Shown here piece after piece: positions 50,986 to 60,254 of a stretch of 64,000 bases of DNA. A model generated the notes under the pieces. The model was not told where the DNA came from. It saw only the letters and a program-made list of their open reading frames with translations, and made no database searches. Every line of letters begins with the position of its first letter. Position 1 is the stretch's first letter. A program made the translations under genes and the position numbers. This stretch comes from GCA-2731375 sp964344935 (GTDB lineage Bacteria > Pseudomonadota > Alphaproteobacteria > GCA-2731375), in NCBI GenBank assembly GCA_964344935.1, contig CAYFPL010000001.1, forward strand, positions 1,534,207 to 1,598,206, given 5' to 3'.

Positions 50986-52236
50986 CTAATTCAATGCGAA
51001 ATCCCTGGCCCGGGCCAGCAGGGTGTAGCGGGTGCGTATGCGGGCGGCGAGGGCGGCGGGATAGCTGGGCTGCTCCACCAGATCCAGAAACTGATTCAAC
51101 ATCAATGGGAACTGGTCCTCATGGCTCACATGTGCCGACGGCGGTAGCCTAAAGATATGGCCACTGCCGTCCGCTTCCGCCTCCAGGCCGGTGAACTCAT
51201 CACGCCAAGACGGCAGGGCCGCGTGTAAGGCGCGATGATCCGCCGCCTCAAGGCGCATGACTTGCTTGAAGTCCGTCTCGGCGCCGACCCGGACCGATAG
51301 CTCTGCCTCCTCGCTTCGGGCCGTGAACTGGTGCAGATCGCCGCCGCCGTCCGCTTCCCGCAGGCCCCACTCGCAATGCTGGCGAACCCAGACGCCGCAC
51401 AGCCGATAGTCGATGCGGCCGTTGCAGGCCAAATTCAGGGTATCGCAATCGACAGCCGGGCGCAGGAAGTCTGGAAACGCCTCTTCGCCGGTGCTCTCCC
51501 TAAATAGATCAAGCGGCACCGGCAGGTGCCAGCGTTCGGCATCGAGAATCTCCACATCGTCAACAACCTCGAAATACCGTTCCGGTGCGATGATCCATTG
51601 CGCCTGATCTACGTAGTGAGACTGGATATCGACCAGGCCGTCGCCCTGCATGTCGCTGTCGTAGAACCAGGGCGGCCGTTGCAAGGGCCGGCCATTGACG
51701 GTTTTCAACAGATGGTGCCGCGACCAGAACGTCAGCGCCGGTTCTTCGCCGCCATCCAGGGCGCCGAACACAGACCGTGTGGCGATGATCCGGTTGCGCA
51801 GGCGGGCCAGGGCGCTGTGCCGGCCCGTCATGATGTCCACGGCCAGGGGCGGGCCTTGGGTGATGGCGTTCAGATGGGGCAGATTGGCACTGTTCGTAAG
51901 CCAGGGCTTATCGGCCAGTACATGAAAATCTTCGTCATGCAGACGGTGCATCAACGGCAGCCGCAGACCATTGCGCCCGGCCAGGATGACGATGTCGCCT
52001 TCACGTTCGGCGATCATGGCGTCCAGGGCATCTTCGCCCAGATGATAATGCGGCCGCCAGCCCGTGGGGTCTTTCGACCGGCTGTTGAAGCTCTCGATCA
52101 GCTGCCTGAATGCGTCCACATCCGGCCTCGGCGGGGCATAGACATGGATGACCGGATCAACGCGCGTGTTAGCACGCGAAAACGACAGGGCGGCGTGAAA
52201 ATGGCCCGGGTCGTAGACGAGGATCCTGTGCGCCAC
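50986..52236 (-). CDS. Gfo/Idh/MocA-like oxidoreductase with dedicated C-terminal domain
   Basis: A 416-residue protein with an N-terminal Rossmann-like start (HRILVYDPGHFHAALSFSRA) of the GFO/IDH/MOCA type and a distinct C-terminal domain matching the putative-oxidoreductase C-terminal family. DIVILAGRNGLRLPLMHRLH and FHVLADKPWLT (the EKP-like DKP motif) are the cofactor-binding and catalytic marks, followed by GDGLVDIQSHYVDQAQWII. The glycine-rich loop is weak, so cofactor binding is probable but not certain. Substrate is likely a sugar or cyclitol. The gene precedes the thiolase on the map but is downstream of it on this strand. Confidence 0.7.
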   Translation of the reverse strand: MAHRILVYDPGHFHAALSFSRANTRVDPVIHVYAPPRPDVDAFRQLIESFNSRSKDPTGWRPHYHLGEDALDAMIAEREGDIVILAGRNGLRLPLMHRLHDEDFHVLADKPWLTNSANLPHLNAITQGPPLAVDIMTGRHSALARLRNRIIATRSVFGALDGGEEPALTFWSRHHLLKTVNGRPLQRPPWFYDSDMQGDGLVDIQSHYVDQAQWIIAPERYFEVVDDVEILDAERWHLPVPLDLFRESTGEEAFPDFLRPAVDCDTLNLACNGRIDYRLCGVWVRQHCEWGLREADGGGDLHQFTARSEEAELSVRVGAETDFKQVMRLEAADHRALHAALPSWRDEFTGLEAEADGSGHIFRLPPSAHVSHEDQFPLMLNQFLDLVEQPSYPAALAARIRTRYTLLARARDFALN

Positions 52237-52248
52237 GGCCGGTCAGTA

Positions 52249-53397
52249 CTATGCCTTCTCCAGAATGTGGATAGCGCAGGCCGTGCCCATACCGGGTCCA
52301 CCGCCCACCACGTGGGTCATGCCGATGCGGGCGCCGTCCACCTGGCGCTCGCCCGCCTCCCCCCGCAAGTGGGTGCTGACCTCGTAGATATTGGCGATGC
52401 CGGTGGCGCCCAGAGGATGGCCCTTGGAGAGGAGGCCGCCCGAGACGTTGACGGGAACCTTGCCGCCCAGGGCCGTCTCGCCGCTGTCGATCATGCGCCC
52501 GGCCTCGCCATCGGCGCAGAGCCCCAGGTTCTCGTAATGTACGATTTCCGCCGTTGCGAAGCAGTCATGCAGTTCCACCAGGTCGATATCATCCGCACCC
52601 AGACCAGCCTGCTCGTAAGCATTCTTCGCCGCAATCCGGGTCGCGGCGGAGAAATCCGGCATGGCCAACTGCCGCTCGGCGAAGGGATTTGAACTCATCT
52701 CCGAGGCGCGCACTTTGACCGCCCGGTCCATCAGGCCGAGGCGCTTGGCGGTTGCCTCCGAAGCCAACACGGCAGCGGCCGATCCGTCCACATTGACCGA
52801 ACACATCAGTTTGGTGTTGGGGTAGGAAATCATTTCCGCCCCCATCACCTCTTCCAACGGCGTTTCCACCCGGTACATGGATTTCGGGTTCATGGTGGAA
52901 TGGTGATGGTTCTTCACCGAAACCTTGGCGAACTGTTCGAACGTGGTGCCATAGTTGCGGCTGTGTTCGACGCCGATCTGGGCGAACATCGTCGGCATGG
53001 TGCCCGATCCCAGCACACCTTCGGTGGAGACACCGCTGCCGCCGCCGCCCAACAGGCCCTTGCCCATCTGTTCCACGCCCACGGCCAGGACCAGATCGTA
53101 CATGCCGGCCTTGATCCCCATCCAGGCATCGCGGAAGGCGGTGGCGCCGGTGGCGCAGGCATTGGCCACATTGACCACGGGCATGCCGGTCTGGCCGATC
53201 TCCGCCAGCATGCGCTGTCCCACCATGCCGCCGGCCTGGCCCAGGTTGCCGCAATAAAGGGCCTGCATCTGGTCGATGGACAGGCCGGCATCGTCCAGGG
53301 CCATCAGGGCCGCCTCTGCCGCCAGTCCCGGAACCGTGCGCTCGGGATAGCGGCCGAACTTGATCATGTCGATCCCGACGACGAAAACTTCGCTCAT
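52249..53397 (-). CDS. Thiolase, SCP2-type (acetyl-CoA acetyltransferase family)
   Basis: A 382-residue thiolase of the SCPx/non-decarboxylating type. The nucleophile is Cys81 (NVANACATGATAFRDA), the His is in LLSKGHPLGATGIANIYE and the second Cys in GGPGMGTACAIHI. Such proteins act as thiolases or, with a DUF35 partner, as acyl-CoA retro-aldolases, as in steroid side-chain loss. The DUF35 gene is 14 bases upstream on the same strand, so a complex is likely. The true substrate is unknown. Confidence 0.9.
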   Translation of the reverse strand: MSEVFVVGIDMIKFGRYPERTVPGLAAEAALMALDDAGLSIDQMQALYCGNLGQAGGMVGQRMLAEIGQTGMPVVNVANACATGATAFRDAWMGIKAGMYDLVLAVGVEQMGKGLLGGGGSGVSTEGVLGSGTMPTMFAQIGVEHSRNYGTTFEQFAKVSVKNHHHSTMNPKSMYRVETPLEEVMGAEMISYPNTKLMCSVNVDGSAAAVLASEATAKRLGLMDRAVKVRASEMSSNPFAERQLAMPDFSAATRIAAKNAYEQAGLGADDIDLVELHDCFATAEIVHYENLGLCADGEAGRMIDSGETALGGKVPVNVSGGLLSKGHPLGATGIANIYEVSTHLRGEAGERQVDGARIGMTHVVGGGPGMGTACAIHILEKA

Positions 53398-53411
53398 GAT
53401 TTCACTCCTGT

Positions 53412-53819
53412 TCAGGCGGCTGGCACGAAGAAGTAGGCCAAATATTTTTCGTTGCTGCCCGGCGGCACCACCTCACGGTAGTCGATCCGCAGGGGCATGT
53501 TGAATTCCACGCTCTCATGCTCCGGCGCCACATCCTTGAGAATGCCCTTGATATGGGCGCCGTCGTCCAGATCCACGATGACGTCGATGAAGGGTGTTTC
53601 CACACCGGGATAGCTGCGATGGACGATGGAATAGGCGTACAGCTTGCCGGATTCCGCCAGGGCCACCGCCCGCATGCGGCCGCGCGCATAGCACTGTGCA
53701 CAAACCTCGCGCTCGCCCACGTAAGTGTGGCCGCAGGCCTCGCAACGGGCGCCTTGCAGGTAGGGCCTGCCGTCTTCATCCCGTTTCAGAAAGGCGACGA
53801 TAGAGGGGGTATCGGTCAT
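53412..53819 (-). CDS. Zn-ribbon OB-fold (DUF35) protein, thiolase partner
   Basis: A 135-residue DUF35 protein with an N-terminal zinc ribbon formed by C26, C29, C40 and C43 (CEACGHTYVGEREVCAQC) and an OB-fold C-terminus (IVDLDDGAHIKGILKDVAPE, then PLRIDYREVVP). These proteins bind CoA and form complexes with SCP2-type thiolases. ATG at 53819 follows AGGAGCGACAAG, a strong ribosome site. The gene leads a two- or three-gene operon with the thiolase and possibly the oxidoreductase. Confidence 0.92.
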   Translation of the reverse strand: MTDTPSIVAFLKRDEDGRPYLQGARCEACGHTYVGEREVCAQCYARGRMRAVALAESGKLYAYSIVHRSYPGVETPFIDVIVDLDDGAHIKGILKDVAPEHESVEFNMPLRIDYREVVPPGSNEKYLAYFFVPAA

Positions 53820-53874
53820 CTTGTCGCTCCTGGGAATGTTGCCTGGGCTCACAGGGATATCACGGTTGACGGGC

Positions 53875-55056
53875 CTAGCTCAACGCGGCACAGGCCTCCC
53901 GGATCAGATCGCCGCCGCGGATCAAATCCTCTTCGGGTGCGACGAAACTGGCCCGGAAATAGGGGGAGAGGCCATAGGCCTCGCCCTGCACCACGGCAAC
54001 GCCGACGGAATCCAGCAGATACATGGTGAAATCCGTGTCGTTCTCGATGACGCGGCCGTCGGGCGCCTTTCTTCCGATCGTCCCGGCGCAGGAGCAGAAA
54101 ATGTACATCGCGCCTTCCGGCAGATCGCAACTCAATCCATCGGCGCCATTCAACTTCTCGAACAGGATGTCCCGGCGGTGCTGCAGGTTGGCGGTCCGTT
54201 CCGCCAGCAGCCCCTGGGGGCCGTTCAGGGCAGCGACGGCGGCCGCCTGACCGACGGCGCTGACACCTGCAGTGCTCTGCGACTGCATATTCGAGATCTT
54301 GGCGATGATCTCCTTCGGCCCGCCGGCATAGCCGCAGCGGAACCCGGTCATGGAATAGGCCTTGGAGACGGAATTGACGGTGACCGTGCGCGCGAACAGG
54401 GCCGGCTCCACCTGCGCCAGGGTGGCGAATTCACGGCCATCGAAGATCAGATGTTCATAGACATCGTCGGTAAGGACGTGCACATGGGGGTGGCGCAACA
54501 ATACATCCGCCAGGGCGCGCAATTCTTCGGACGAATAGGCCGCGCCCGTCGGGTTGCCCGGCGAACAGAACATCAGCCATTTGGTTTTGGGCGTGATCGC
54601 CGCTTCGAGCTCCTCCGCCCGGATCTTGAATTTCTCGTTCTGGCCGGCCATCACAAATACCGGCGTGCCGCCGGCCAGCTTTACCATGTCTGGGTAAGAG
54701 GCCCAGTAGGGGCCTGGAATGATCGCCTCGTCGCCGGCCGAAACCGTCGCCATCAAGGTATTGAACAACACCTGTTTCGAGCCCGAGCCGACGGTGATCT
54801 GGTCCAGTTCATAATCGAGACCATTGTCACGCTTGAATTTGGCCTGCGCCGCCTGACGCATTGCCAGGGTGCCGTTGATAGGGGTGTATTGAATTTCGTT
54901 GCGGTCCATCAGATCGATGACCGCCTGCTTGGCATGGTCGGGGGCTGGAAAATCCGGCTCGCCCGCGGTCAGTTTGATGATGTCCCGGCCCTGGGCCTGC
55001 AGATCCCGCACCCGGGCCGAGGCGATCTGGCTGGGCGACGGCTTGAAGCGACTCAT
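53875..55056 (-). CDS. Class I aminotransferase, aspartate aminotransferase-like
   Basis: A 393-residue PLP-dependent fold-type I aminotransferase of the AspAT subgroup Ibeta. The conserved start RFKPSPSQIASARVRDLQAQ, LTAGEPDFPAPDH, FCSPGNPTGAAYS, the PLP-lysine in TVNSVSKAYSMTGFRCGYAG and the substrate Arg in YFRASFVAP are visible. ATG at 55056 begins the conserved region; a TTG at 55074 could add six residues. It probably moves amino groups among aspartate, glutamate and aromatic or broader substrates. It is monocistronic. Confidence 0.9.
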   Translation of the reverse strand: MSRFKPSPSQIASARVRDLQAQGRDIIKLTAGEPDFPAPDHAKQAVIDLMDRNEIQYTPINGTLAMRQAAQAKFKRDNGLDYELDQITVGSGSKQVLFNTLMATVSAGDEAIIPGPYWASYPDMVKLAGGTPVFVMAGQNEKFKIRAEELEAAITPKTKWLMFCSPGNPTGAAYSSEELRALADVLLRHPHVHVLTDDVYEHLIFDGREFATLAQVEPALFARTVTVNSVSKAYSMTGFRCGYAGGPKEIIAKISNMQSQSTAGVSAVGQAAAVAALNGPQGLLAERTANLQHRRDILFEKLNGADGLSCDLPEGAMYIFCSCAGTIGRKAPDGRVIENDTDFTMYLLDSVGVAVVQGEAYGLSPYFRASFVAPEEDLIRGGDLIREACAALS

Positions 55057-55194
55057 ACGCGGTGCGAATTCCAACCTTACTCTCCCTCTTCTCTTACACC
55101 GACTCCAGCCAAAGTCATGGGCCGCTAATCGCTGGTGGCCGCGAACCAGACCTTAAGGCGCGGTACCCGTGTCTTCGCGAGCCGTCTCGCGCGG

Positions 55195-56781
55195 TCAGTA
55201 GCCGATGGCGCAGCCGTCCTTGCGCGGGTCGGAAGCGCCGGCCAGGGTGCCGTTCTCCCAATCGATGGCGATCAACTGGCCGCCGCCCCAGGGCATGTCG
55301 GGCCGGCCCACCTCGTGACCCAGAGCCGCCAAGCCGGCCACGATCTCATCACCCAAGCCCCGTTCCACATCCAGACGGCCCTCGAGATGGAAGACCCGCG
55401 GGCTGTCCATGGCCTCCTGAGGATCCATGCCGAAATCGATCAGATTGGTCAGCAGATGGGTATGCCCCACGGGCTGATAGCCGCCGCCCATAACGCCATA
55501 GCAATAGGCAACCTTGCCGTCCTTCATACACATGCCCGGAATGATGGTGTGGAGGGGGCGTTTGCGGGGGGCGACATTGTTGGGATGATCGGGATCGACC
55601 ACGAAGCCGGCGCCCCGGTTCTGCAGCAACACACCCGACTTCGGCGCCGTAAGGCCGCTGCCAAAGGGCATGTAGAGGGAATTGATGAAGGAACAGGCGT
55701 TACGGTCTTTGTCCACCACGCTCAGGTAGATGGTATCGCGGTAAACAGGGCCGGTGGCTTCAGGCGCATCGATGGCACTGTCCAGTTTGATCTGGGATCG
55801 CATTTCCGCCGCGTATTCCGCCGACAGCAGATGCTCAATTGGAACATCCGCCTGGCGTAGGTCGGCGACGTAACGGTCGCGGGCGGCATAGGCCATGCGC
55901 GAGGCCTCGGTCTCCAGATGCAGGCGCTCGACACCATGAGGGTCTAGGCTGGAGAGATCGTAATCCTCGAGAATATTCAGCATCATCAGGGCGGTGATGC
56001 CCTGGCCGTTGGGCGGGATCTGCAACATGGTATGGCCGCGGTATTGCGACGAGATGGGCGTCACCCATTCGCCGCGCATCTCCGCCAGATCGTCGGCGGC
56101 ATGGCAGCCGTCCAGGCCGGAGAGATATTCAACGATATCCTCTGCCACCCAGCCTTCGTAGAAACCTTCACGGCCCTTTTGCGCCACCGTGCGCAGGGTT
56201 TCCGCCAGTTCGGGAAGGCGCCAAACCTCGCCCGCCTTTGGCGGCCGGCCGTCCTTTAGGTACTTCGCCGCCGTCGACGGATCCGCCGCCAGCTTGGCCA
56301 GGTTGCGGTTCCAATCCACCGCCACCCGCGGTGTCACCGCATAGCCGTTCTCGGCGAAATCGATAGCCGGCTGTAAGGCCTGTTCCAGATCGATGGTGCC
56401 ATGTTCCCGCAACAACATGTCCCAGGCGTCGATGGCGCCTGGCACGGACACCGAATGGGGTGAATTGATGGGAATATGATCGATGCCCTGCTGCAAAAGA
56501 TGCTCCGCCGTCAGACCTTTCGGCGCCCAACCGGAACCGTTCAGGCCGAACACCTCCGGCCCGCCACCGGGCGCGAACAGGGTAAAACAATCACCGCCGA
56601 TCCCGGTTGACATGGGCTCGACCACACATTGCACCGCACAGGCGGTCACGGCTGCATCCACTGCATTGCCGCCCCGGCGCAAAACCTCCACCGCCGCCAA
56701 TGTGCTCATGGGATGGGACGTTGCCGCCATGCCGTGCCGGGAATGGACAGTAGAGCGGCCGGGAAGTTGCAAATCACGCAT
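55195..56781 (-). CDS. Gamma-glutamyltransferase family protein (oxamate amidohydrolase-like)
   Basis: Ntn-hydrolase of 528 residues expected to self-cleave before Thr350 (YRDTIYLSVVDKDRN), giving a small C-terminal subunit. MSTLAAVEVLRRGGNAVDAA, EPMSTGIGGDCFTLFAPGG and MGGGYQPVGHTHLL are family motifs. No signal peptide is present, unlike exported glutathione-degrading GGTs, and the overall length and start resemble HpxW (oxamate amidohydrolase). It could act on a glutamyl-amide or oxamate-like compound in the cytoplasm. The adenosine kinase gene is 94 bases upstream on the same strand. Confidence 0.85.
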   Translation of the reverse strand: MRDLQLPGRSTVHSRHGMAATSHPMSTLAAVEVLRRGGNAVDAAVTACAVQCVVEPMSTGIGGDCFTLFAPGGGPEVFGLNGSGWAPKGLTAEHLLQQGIDHIPINSPHSVSVPGAIDAWDMLLREHGTIDLEQALQPAIDFAENGYAVTPRVAVDWNRNLAKLAADPSTAAKYLKDGRPPKAGEVWRLPELAETLRTVAQKGREGFYEGWVAEDIVEYLSGLDGCHAADDLAEMRGEWVTPISSQYRGHTMLQIPPNGQGITALMMLNILEDYDLSSLDPHGVERLHLETEASRMAYAARDRYVADLRQADVPIEHLLSAEYAAEMRSQIKLDSAIDAPEATGPVYRDTIYLSVVDKDRNACSFINSLYMPFGSGLTAPKSGVLLQNRGAGFVVDPDHPNNVAPRKRPLHTIIPGMCMKDGKVAYCYGVMGGGYQPVGHTHLLTNLIDFGMDPQEAMDSPRVFHLEGRLDVERGLGDEIVAGLAALGHEVGRPDMPWGGGQLIAIDWENGTLAGASDPRKDGCAIGY

Positions 56782-56875
56782 GACAGATGCCTCGCTTCGA
56801 TAATGGCGGCTTGGGCTCGGACGAAACCAGTAGTCGGTGCCGGACCGGGGCGGGTTTTTACAACCTTAGCAGGCT

Positions 56876-57868
56876 TTAGCCCAGCTTTTCCTTCACAAGC
56901 TCCTGAAGGTTCCGTTCCGGGCGGGCACCCATGTGAGAGATCACCTCGGCGGCGCAAATACCTGCCATACGGCCGCAAGCGGCAAGATCGCGCCCCTCTG
57001 CTAGGCCGGCAAGAAAACCTGCGGCATAAAGATCGCCGGCACCGGTGGTATCCACCACCTGGGCCACCGGATCGGCATCAATCACATGCACCTCGTCGCC
57101 GGCGACGATAACGGCGCCTTTTTCCGAGCGGGTCAGGGCGGCGATCTCGCATTGTCCCCGCACCGCCTGCATCGCGGCATCGAAGCTGTCCACCTGGAAT
57201 AGGGATGAGATTTCGTCCTCATTGGCGAACAGGATGTCGACATGGTGTTCGACCAGATCCAGGAATTCCTCGCGGTGCCGATCAACGCAAAAGCCATCCG
57301 AGAGGCTCAAAGCCACCTTGCGGTCAGCGGCGCGGGCCGCGCCCATGGCCTTGAGGAAGGCCTCTTTGGCGCCAGGAGGATCCCATAAATAACCCTCGAG
57401 ATAGGTGATGGCGGAGGACGCGACCAAATCCTCGTCAACATCCTCGGGACCCAGTTCGATACAGGCGCCAAGGAAAGTATGCATCGTGCGCTTGGCATCC
57501 GGCGTGACCGATATCAGGCAGCGGGCGGTCGGCGCGCCGCCGGTAGCGGGCGCGGAATGGAAATCGACCCCGATGGCACGGATGTCATGGGCGAAAATGC
57601 GCCCCAGTTCATCGTCACGGACCTTGCCCACAAAACAGGCCTTTCGCCCCAGACCGGCAATGCCAGCGACGGTATTGGCGGCGGATCCGCCGGAACTTTC
57701 CGTGCCTGACCCCATTGCGGCATACAGCGCCTCGGCCCGATCCGCATCGATCAGGGTCATGGCACCCTTGACCATATTCTGCTGTACCAGAAAGGACTCT
57801 TCGGCAGGCGCTAGAACATCGACGATCGCGTTGCCGATGCCCAGGACGTCGTAACTGGTTTGCGCCAT
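56876..57868 (-). CDS. Adenosine kinase (PfkB family)
   Basis: A 330-residue carbohydrate-kinase PfkB protein that phosphorylates adenosine (or a related nucleoside) to AMP. YDVLGIGNAIVDVLAPAEES is the typical start, SSGGSAANTVAGIAGLGRKA binds the ribose, and the C-terminal anion-hole and base DTTGAGDLYAAGFLAGLAEG is intact. ILFANEDEISSLFQVD is another family feature. It is monocistronic, divergent from the amidase gene 95 bases away. The assignment to adenosine rather than another nucleoside rests on family similarity. Confidence 0.9.
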   Translation of the reverse strand: MAQTSYDVLGIGNAIVDVLAPAEESFLVQQNMVKGAMTLIDADRAEALYAAMGSGTESSGGSAANTVAGIAGLGRKACFVGKVRDDELGRIFAHDIRAIGVDFHSAPATGGAPTARCLISVTPDAKRTMHTFLGACIELGPEDVDEDLVASSAITYLEGYLWDPPGAKEAFLKAMGAARAADRKVALSLSDGFCVDRHREEFLDLVEHHVDILFANEDEISSLFQVDSFDAAMQAVRGQCEIAALTRSEKGAVIVAGDEVHVIDADPVAQVVDTTGAGDLYAAGFLAGLAEGRDLAACGRMAGICAAEVISHMGARPERNLQELVKEKLG

Positions 57869-57963
57869 GTCTGGCCCTCACTGTTGCGATAGTAGGCCCG
57901 GGCAGTATAGAAGGCACTTCACAGGGTGCAAGCCATGCCTGCGCCGAAAGGGAGGAAGCTGAG

Positions 57964-59391
57964 ATGAGTGAATTGTGGCGCAAATCAGCACAGGAAATGG
58001 TGGCGCTGCTGAAAGATGGTGAAGTTCGGCCGCGTGAGGCGGTGGAGGCCGCCGCCCAGCGTATCGAAGCCGTCGACGGCCCTGTCAATTCCATGGTCAC
58101 CCTATGCCTGGAGCGGGCCATGGACGACGCCGAGAGGATTGAAGCCGAAGGCGCGCCCGCGAATCCCGGCCCAGGCCACCTCTATGGTCTGCCGATTTCC
58201 GTCAAGGACCTGAACCATGTGGCCGGTGTCCGCTGCACCGAAGGTTCGCCCATTTATGCTGACCGGGTTTCGCCCGAATCCGACATCATGGTGCTGACCC
58301 TGGAAGACAACGGCGCCATCGTCGTAGGCAAGTCCAACACACCCGAATTTGGCGCCGGCGCCAATACCTTCAATGAAGTCTTTGGCGCCACCCGCAATCC
58401 CTGGGACACGCGCATGACCTGCGGCGGCTCGTCCGGCGGGGCGGCGGTCAACCTGGCCACGGGGCAGGTCTGGCTGGCCACGGGCAGCGACCTGGGCGGT
58501 TCCCTACGCATCCCAGGCGCCTTTTGTTCCGTGGTCGGATTCCGGCCCAGTCCGGGCCGCTGTCCGCGGGGCACCTCCACCTTTCTCGGGCGTTTCAACG
58601 ACCAGGGCGTGGTCGGCCCCATGGCCCGCGATGTCGGCGATGTGGCCCTGATGCTGGATGCCATGGTGGGGCAGTACGATATTGATCCGATTTCCCTGCC
58701 GGCGCCGACCGAACCGTTCCAGACAGCGGCAAAGGAAGCCAGACCGCCAAAGCGGATCGGCTGGAGCGCCGATCTAGGCGTTGCGCCCGTGGTGCCGGAA
58801 GTGGCGGAAATCTGCGGTGCCGCCGCTGCCTCATTCGCAGACCTGGGCACCGATGTGACCGAGGCCTGCCCGGATTTTTCCGGCGCTTCCGAAATGTTCC
58901 TGGCTTTTCGCGGCGCTGCCTTCGTGGCCGCCCATGGCCAGCATATGGCCGAGCACCGGGACAAATTGAAGCCTGAGGTGATCTGGAACTATGAATACGG
59001 GCTGGCCCAGTCGGCCGAAGACATGGCGCGGGCGCAAAAGACCCGGGCGCAAATCCACATCAATATGTGCGAATTCTTCAAGACCCATGACCTGCTGGTC
59101 ACGCCGACGGTGATGACGCCGCCCTTCGAAGTGGAAACCCGCTATCTGGACGAGGTCGCCGGCGTCAAATTCTCCAACTATATAGATTGGCTAATGCACA
59201 CATTCGTCATCACACCCACCGGCTGCCCAGCGGTCTCTTTGCCCTGCGGCTTCACCAAGGACGGCCTGCCTGTTGGTTTACAACTGGTGGCACCCCCCCG
59301 GGGCGAGGCCGCCCTGTTGTCGGCGGCAGCGGCGTTCGAGGCGAATTGGCGGCTCGAATGGCAAACGCCTATCGATCCAAGGGTGAAATGA
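57964..59391 (+). CDS. Amidase (amidase signature family)
   Basis: A 475-residue amidase signature hydrolase. The catalytic triad is Lys81 (LPISVKDLNHVAG), cis-Ser156 (MTCGGSSGGAAVNL) and nucleophile Ser180 (SDLGGSLRIPGAFCSVVG). The C-terminal region VITPTGCPAVSLPCGFTKDG and LPVGLQLVAPP is standard. Its start is preceded by GGGAGGAAGCTGAG. Related proteins hydrolyse aryl, aliphatic or ureido amides; the true substrate is unknown. A polytopic membrane protein gene follows after 105 bases. Confidence 0.9.
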   Translation: MSELWRKSAQEMVALLKDGEVRPREAVEAAAQRIEAVDGPVNSMVTLCLERAMDDAERIEAEGAPANPGPGHLYGLPISVKDLNHVAGVRCTEGSPIYADRVSPESDIMVLTLEDNGAIVVGKSNTPEFGAGANTFNEVFGATRNPWDTRMTCGGSSGGAAVNLATGQVWLATGSDLGGSLRIPGAFCSVVGFRPSPGRCPRGTSTFLGRFNDQGVVGPMARDVGDVALMLDAMVGQYDIDPISLPAPTEPFQTAAKEARPPKRIGWSADLGVAPVVPEVAEICGAAAASFADLGTDVTEACPDFSGASEMFLAFRGAAFVAAHGQHMAEHRDKLKPEVIWNYEYGLAQSAEDMARAQKTRAQIHINMCEFFKTHDLLVTPTVMTPPFEVETRYLDEVAGVKFSNYIDWLMHTFVITPTGCPAVSLPCGFTKDGLPVGLQLVAPPRGEAALLSAAAAFEANWRLEWQTPIDPRVK

Positions 59392-59496
59392 CGATTCGCG
59401 GAAAATGCTCAAGCACCGCCCTTCTAATCCCGGCGGGAGTGATTACATCCCACAAATCATCTGCTGATCCATGATCGCCAGCAAAAAGAGGACCAA

Positions 59497-60192
59497 ATGC
59501 TCATCCGCGCCGCCAGCCTGACCTTGGGGCAAATCGCTGATCCCGCATTCCGCGGCGTAGTGATCAAGAGTGTCTTCTTTACCCTTTGCCTGTTCGCAGG
59601 CCTGACGGCGCTGTTTTACTGGGCCCGGCCGGAGGTTACGTATTTCGAATGGGACTGGCTCAACAGTTTGGTGGAAGTCGGCGGTTCTCTTGCCTTTTTT
59701 GCCTTTTTGGTGCTGACCTTTTCCATGACGGCGACATTGATCGGGGGCATATTTCTTGATGACGTGGCCGAAGCGGTGGAACGGCGCCACTATCCCAACG
59801 ACACGCCGGGTCTATCCGCAAAGTTCGCCGACACATTCGCTGTATCCCTGCGGTTTATCGGCGTAACAATTCTGCTGAATATTCTGGCCTTGCCTTTTTA
59901 TGCGATTGCGTTATTCATTCCTCCACTTTTTGCTTGTATTTTCTATGGCTTAAACGGCTATCTTCTATCACGAGAGTATTTTGAGCTCGTAAGTCTAAGG
60001 CACCAGGATGGAAAATCGGCCCGACAATTGCGCAAGGCGAACCGACTCAGGGTCTTCTCGGCGGGTGTGGTCATCGCGTTCTTGATAACCGTGCCCATTG
60101 TCAATCTGTTCGTGCCCATTTTGGCAACGGCCTTTATGCTGCACATCTTCAAGGCCTTGCAGGGCAGGACAGCCGTGGAAACAGTCTCCTGA
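59497..60192 (+). CDS. EI24/CysZ-like membrane protein
   Basis: A 231-residue polytopic membrane protein with about four to five helices (VVIKSVFFTLCLFAGLTALF, SLVEVGGSLAFFAFLVLTFS, FIGVTILLNILALPFYAIAL and FSAGVVIAFLITVPIVNLFV). The motif LNGYLLSREYFELVSLRHQD between the third and fourth hydrophobic blocks is typical of the EI24/CysZ family, which in Enterobacteria takes up sulfate. No cys gene is adjacent, so transport of sulfate is not supported by context. Confidence 0.8.
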   Translation: MLIRAASLTLGQIADPAFRGVVIKSVFFTLCLFAGLTALFYWARPEVTYFEWDWLNSLVEVGGSLAFFAFLVLTFSMTATLIGGIFLDDVAEAVERRHYPNDTPGLSAKFADTFAVSLRFIGVTILLNILALPFYAIALFIPPLFACIFYGLNGYLLSREYFELVSLRHQDGKSARQLRKANRLRVFSAGVVIAFLITVPIVNLFVPILATAFMLHIFKALQGRTAVETVS

Positions 60193-60254
60193 CGGCACCG
60201 GCCATGTTGGCAGCGGCCGCAGGACGTTAAACCGCTAGGAACAGGAATAAGACG

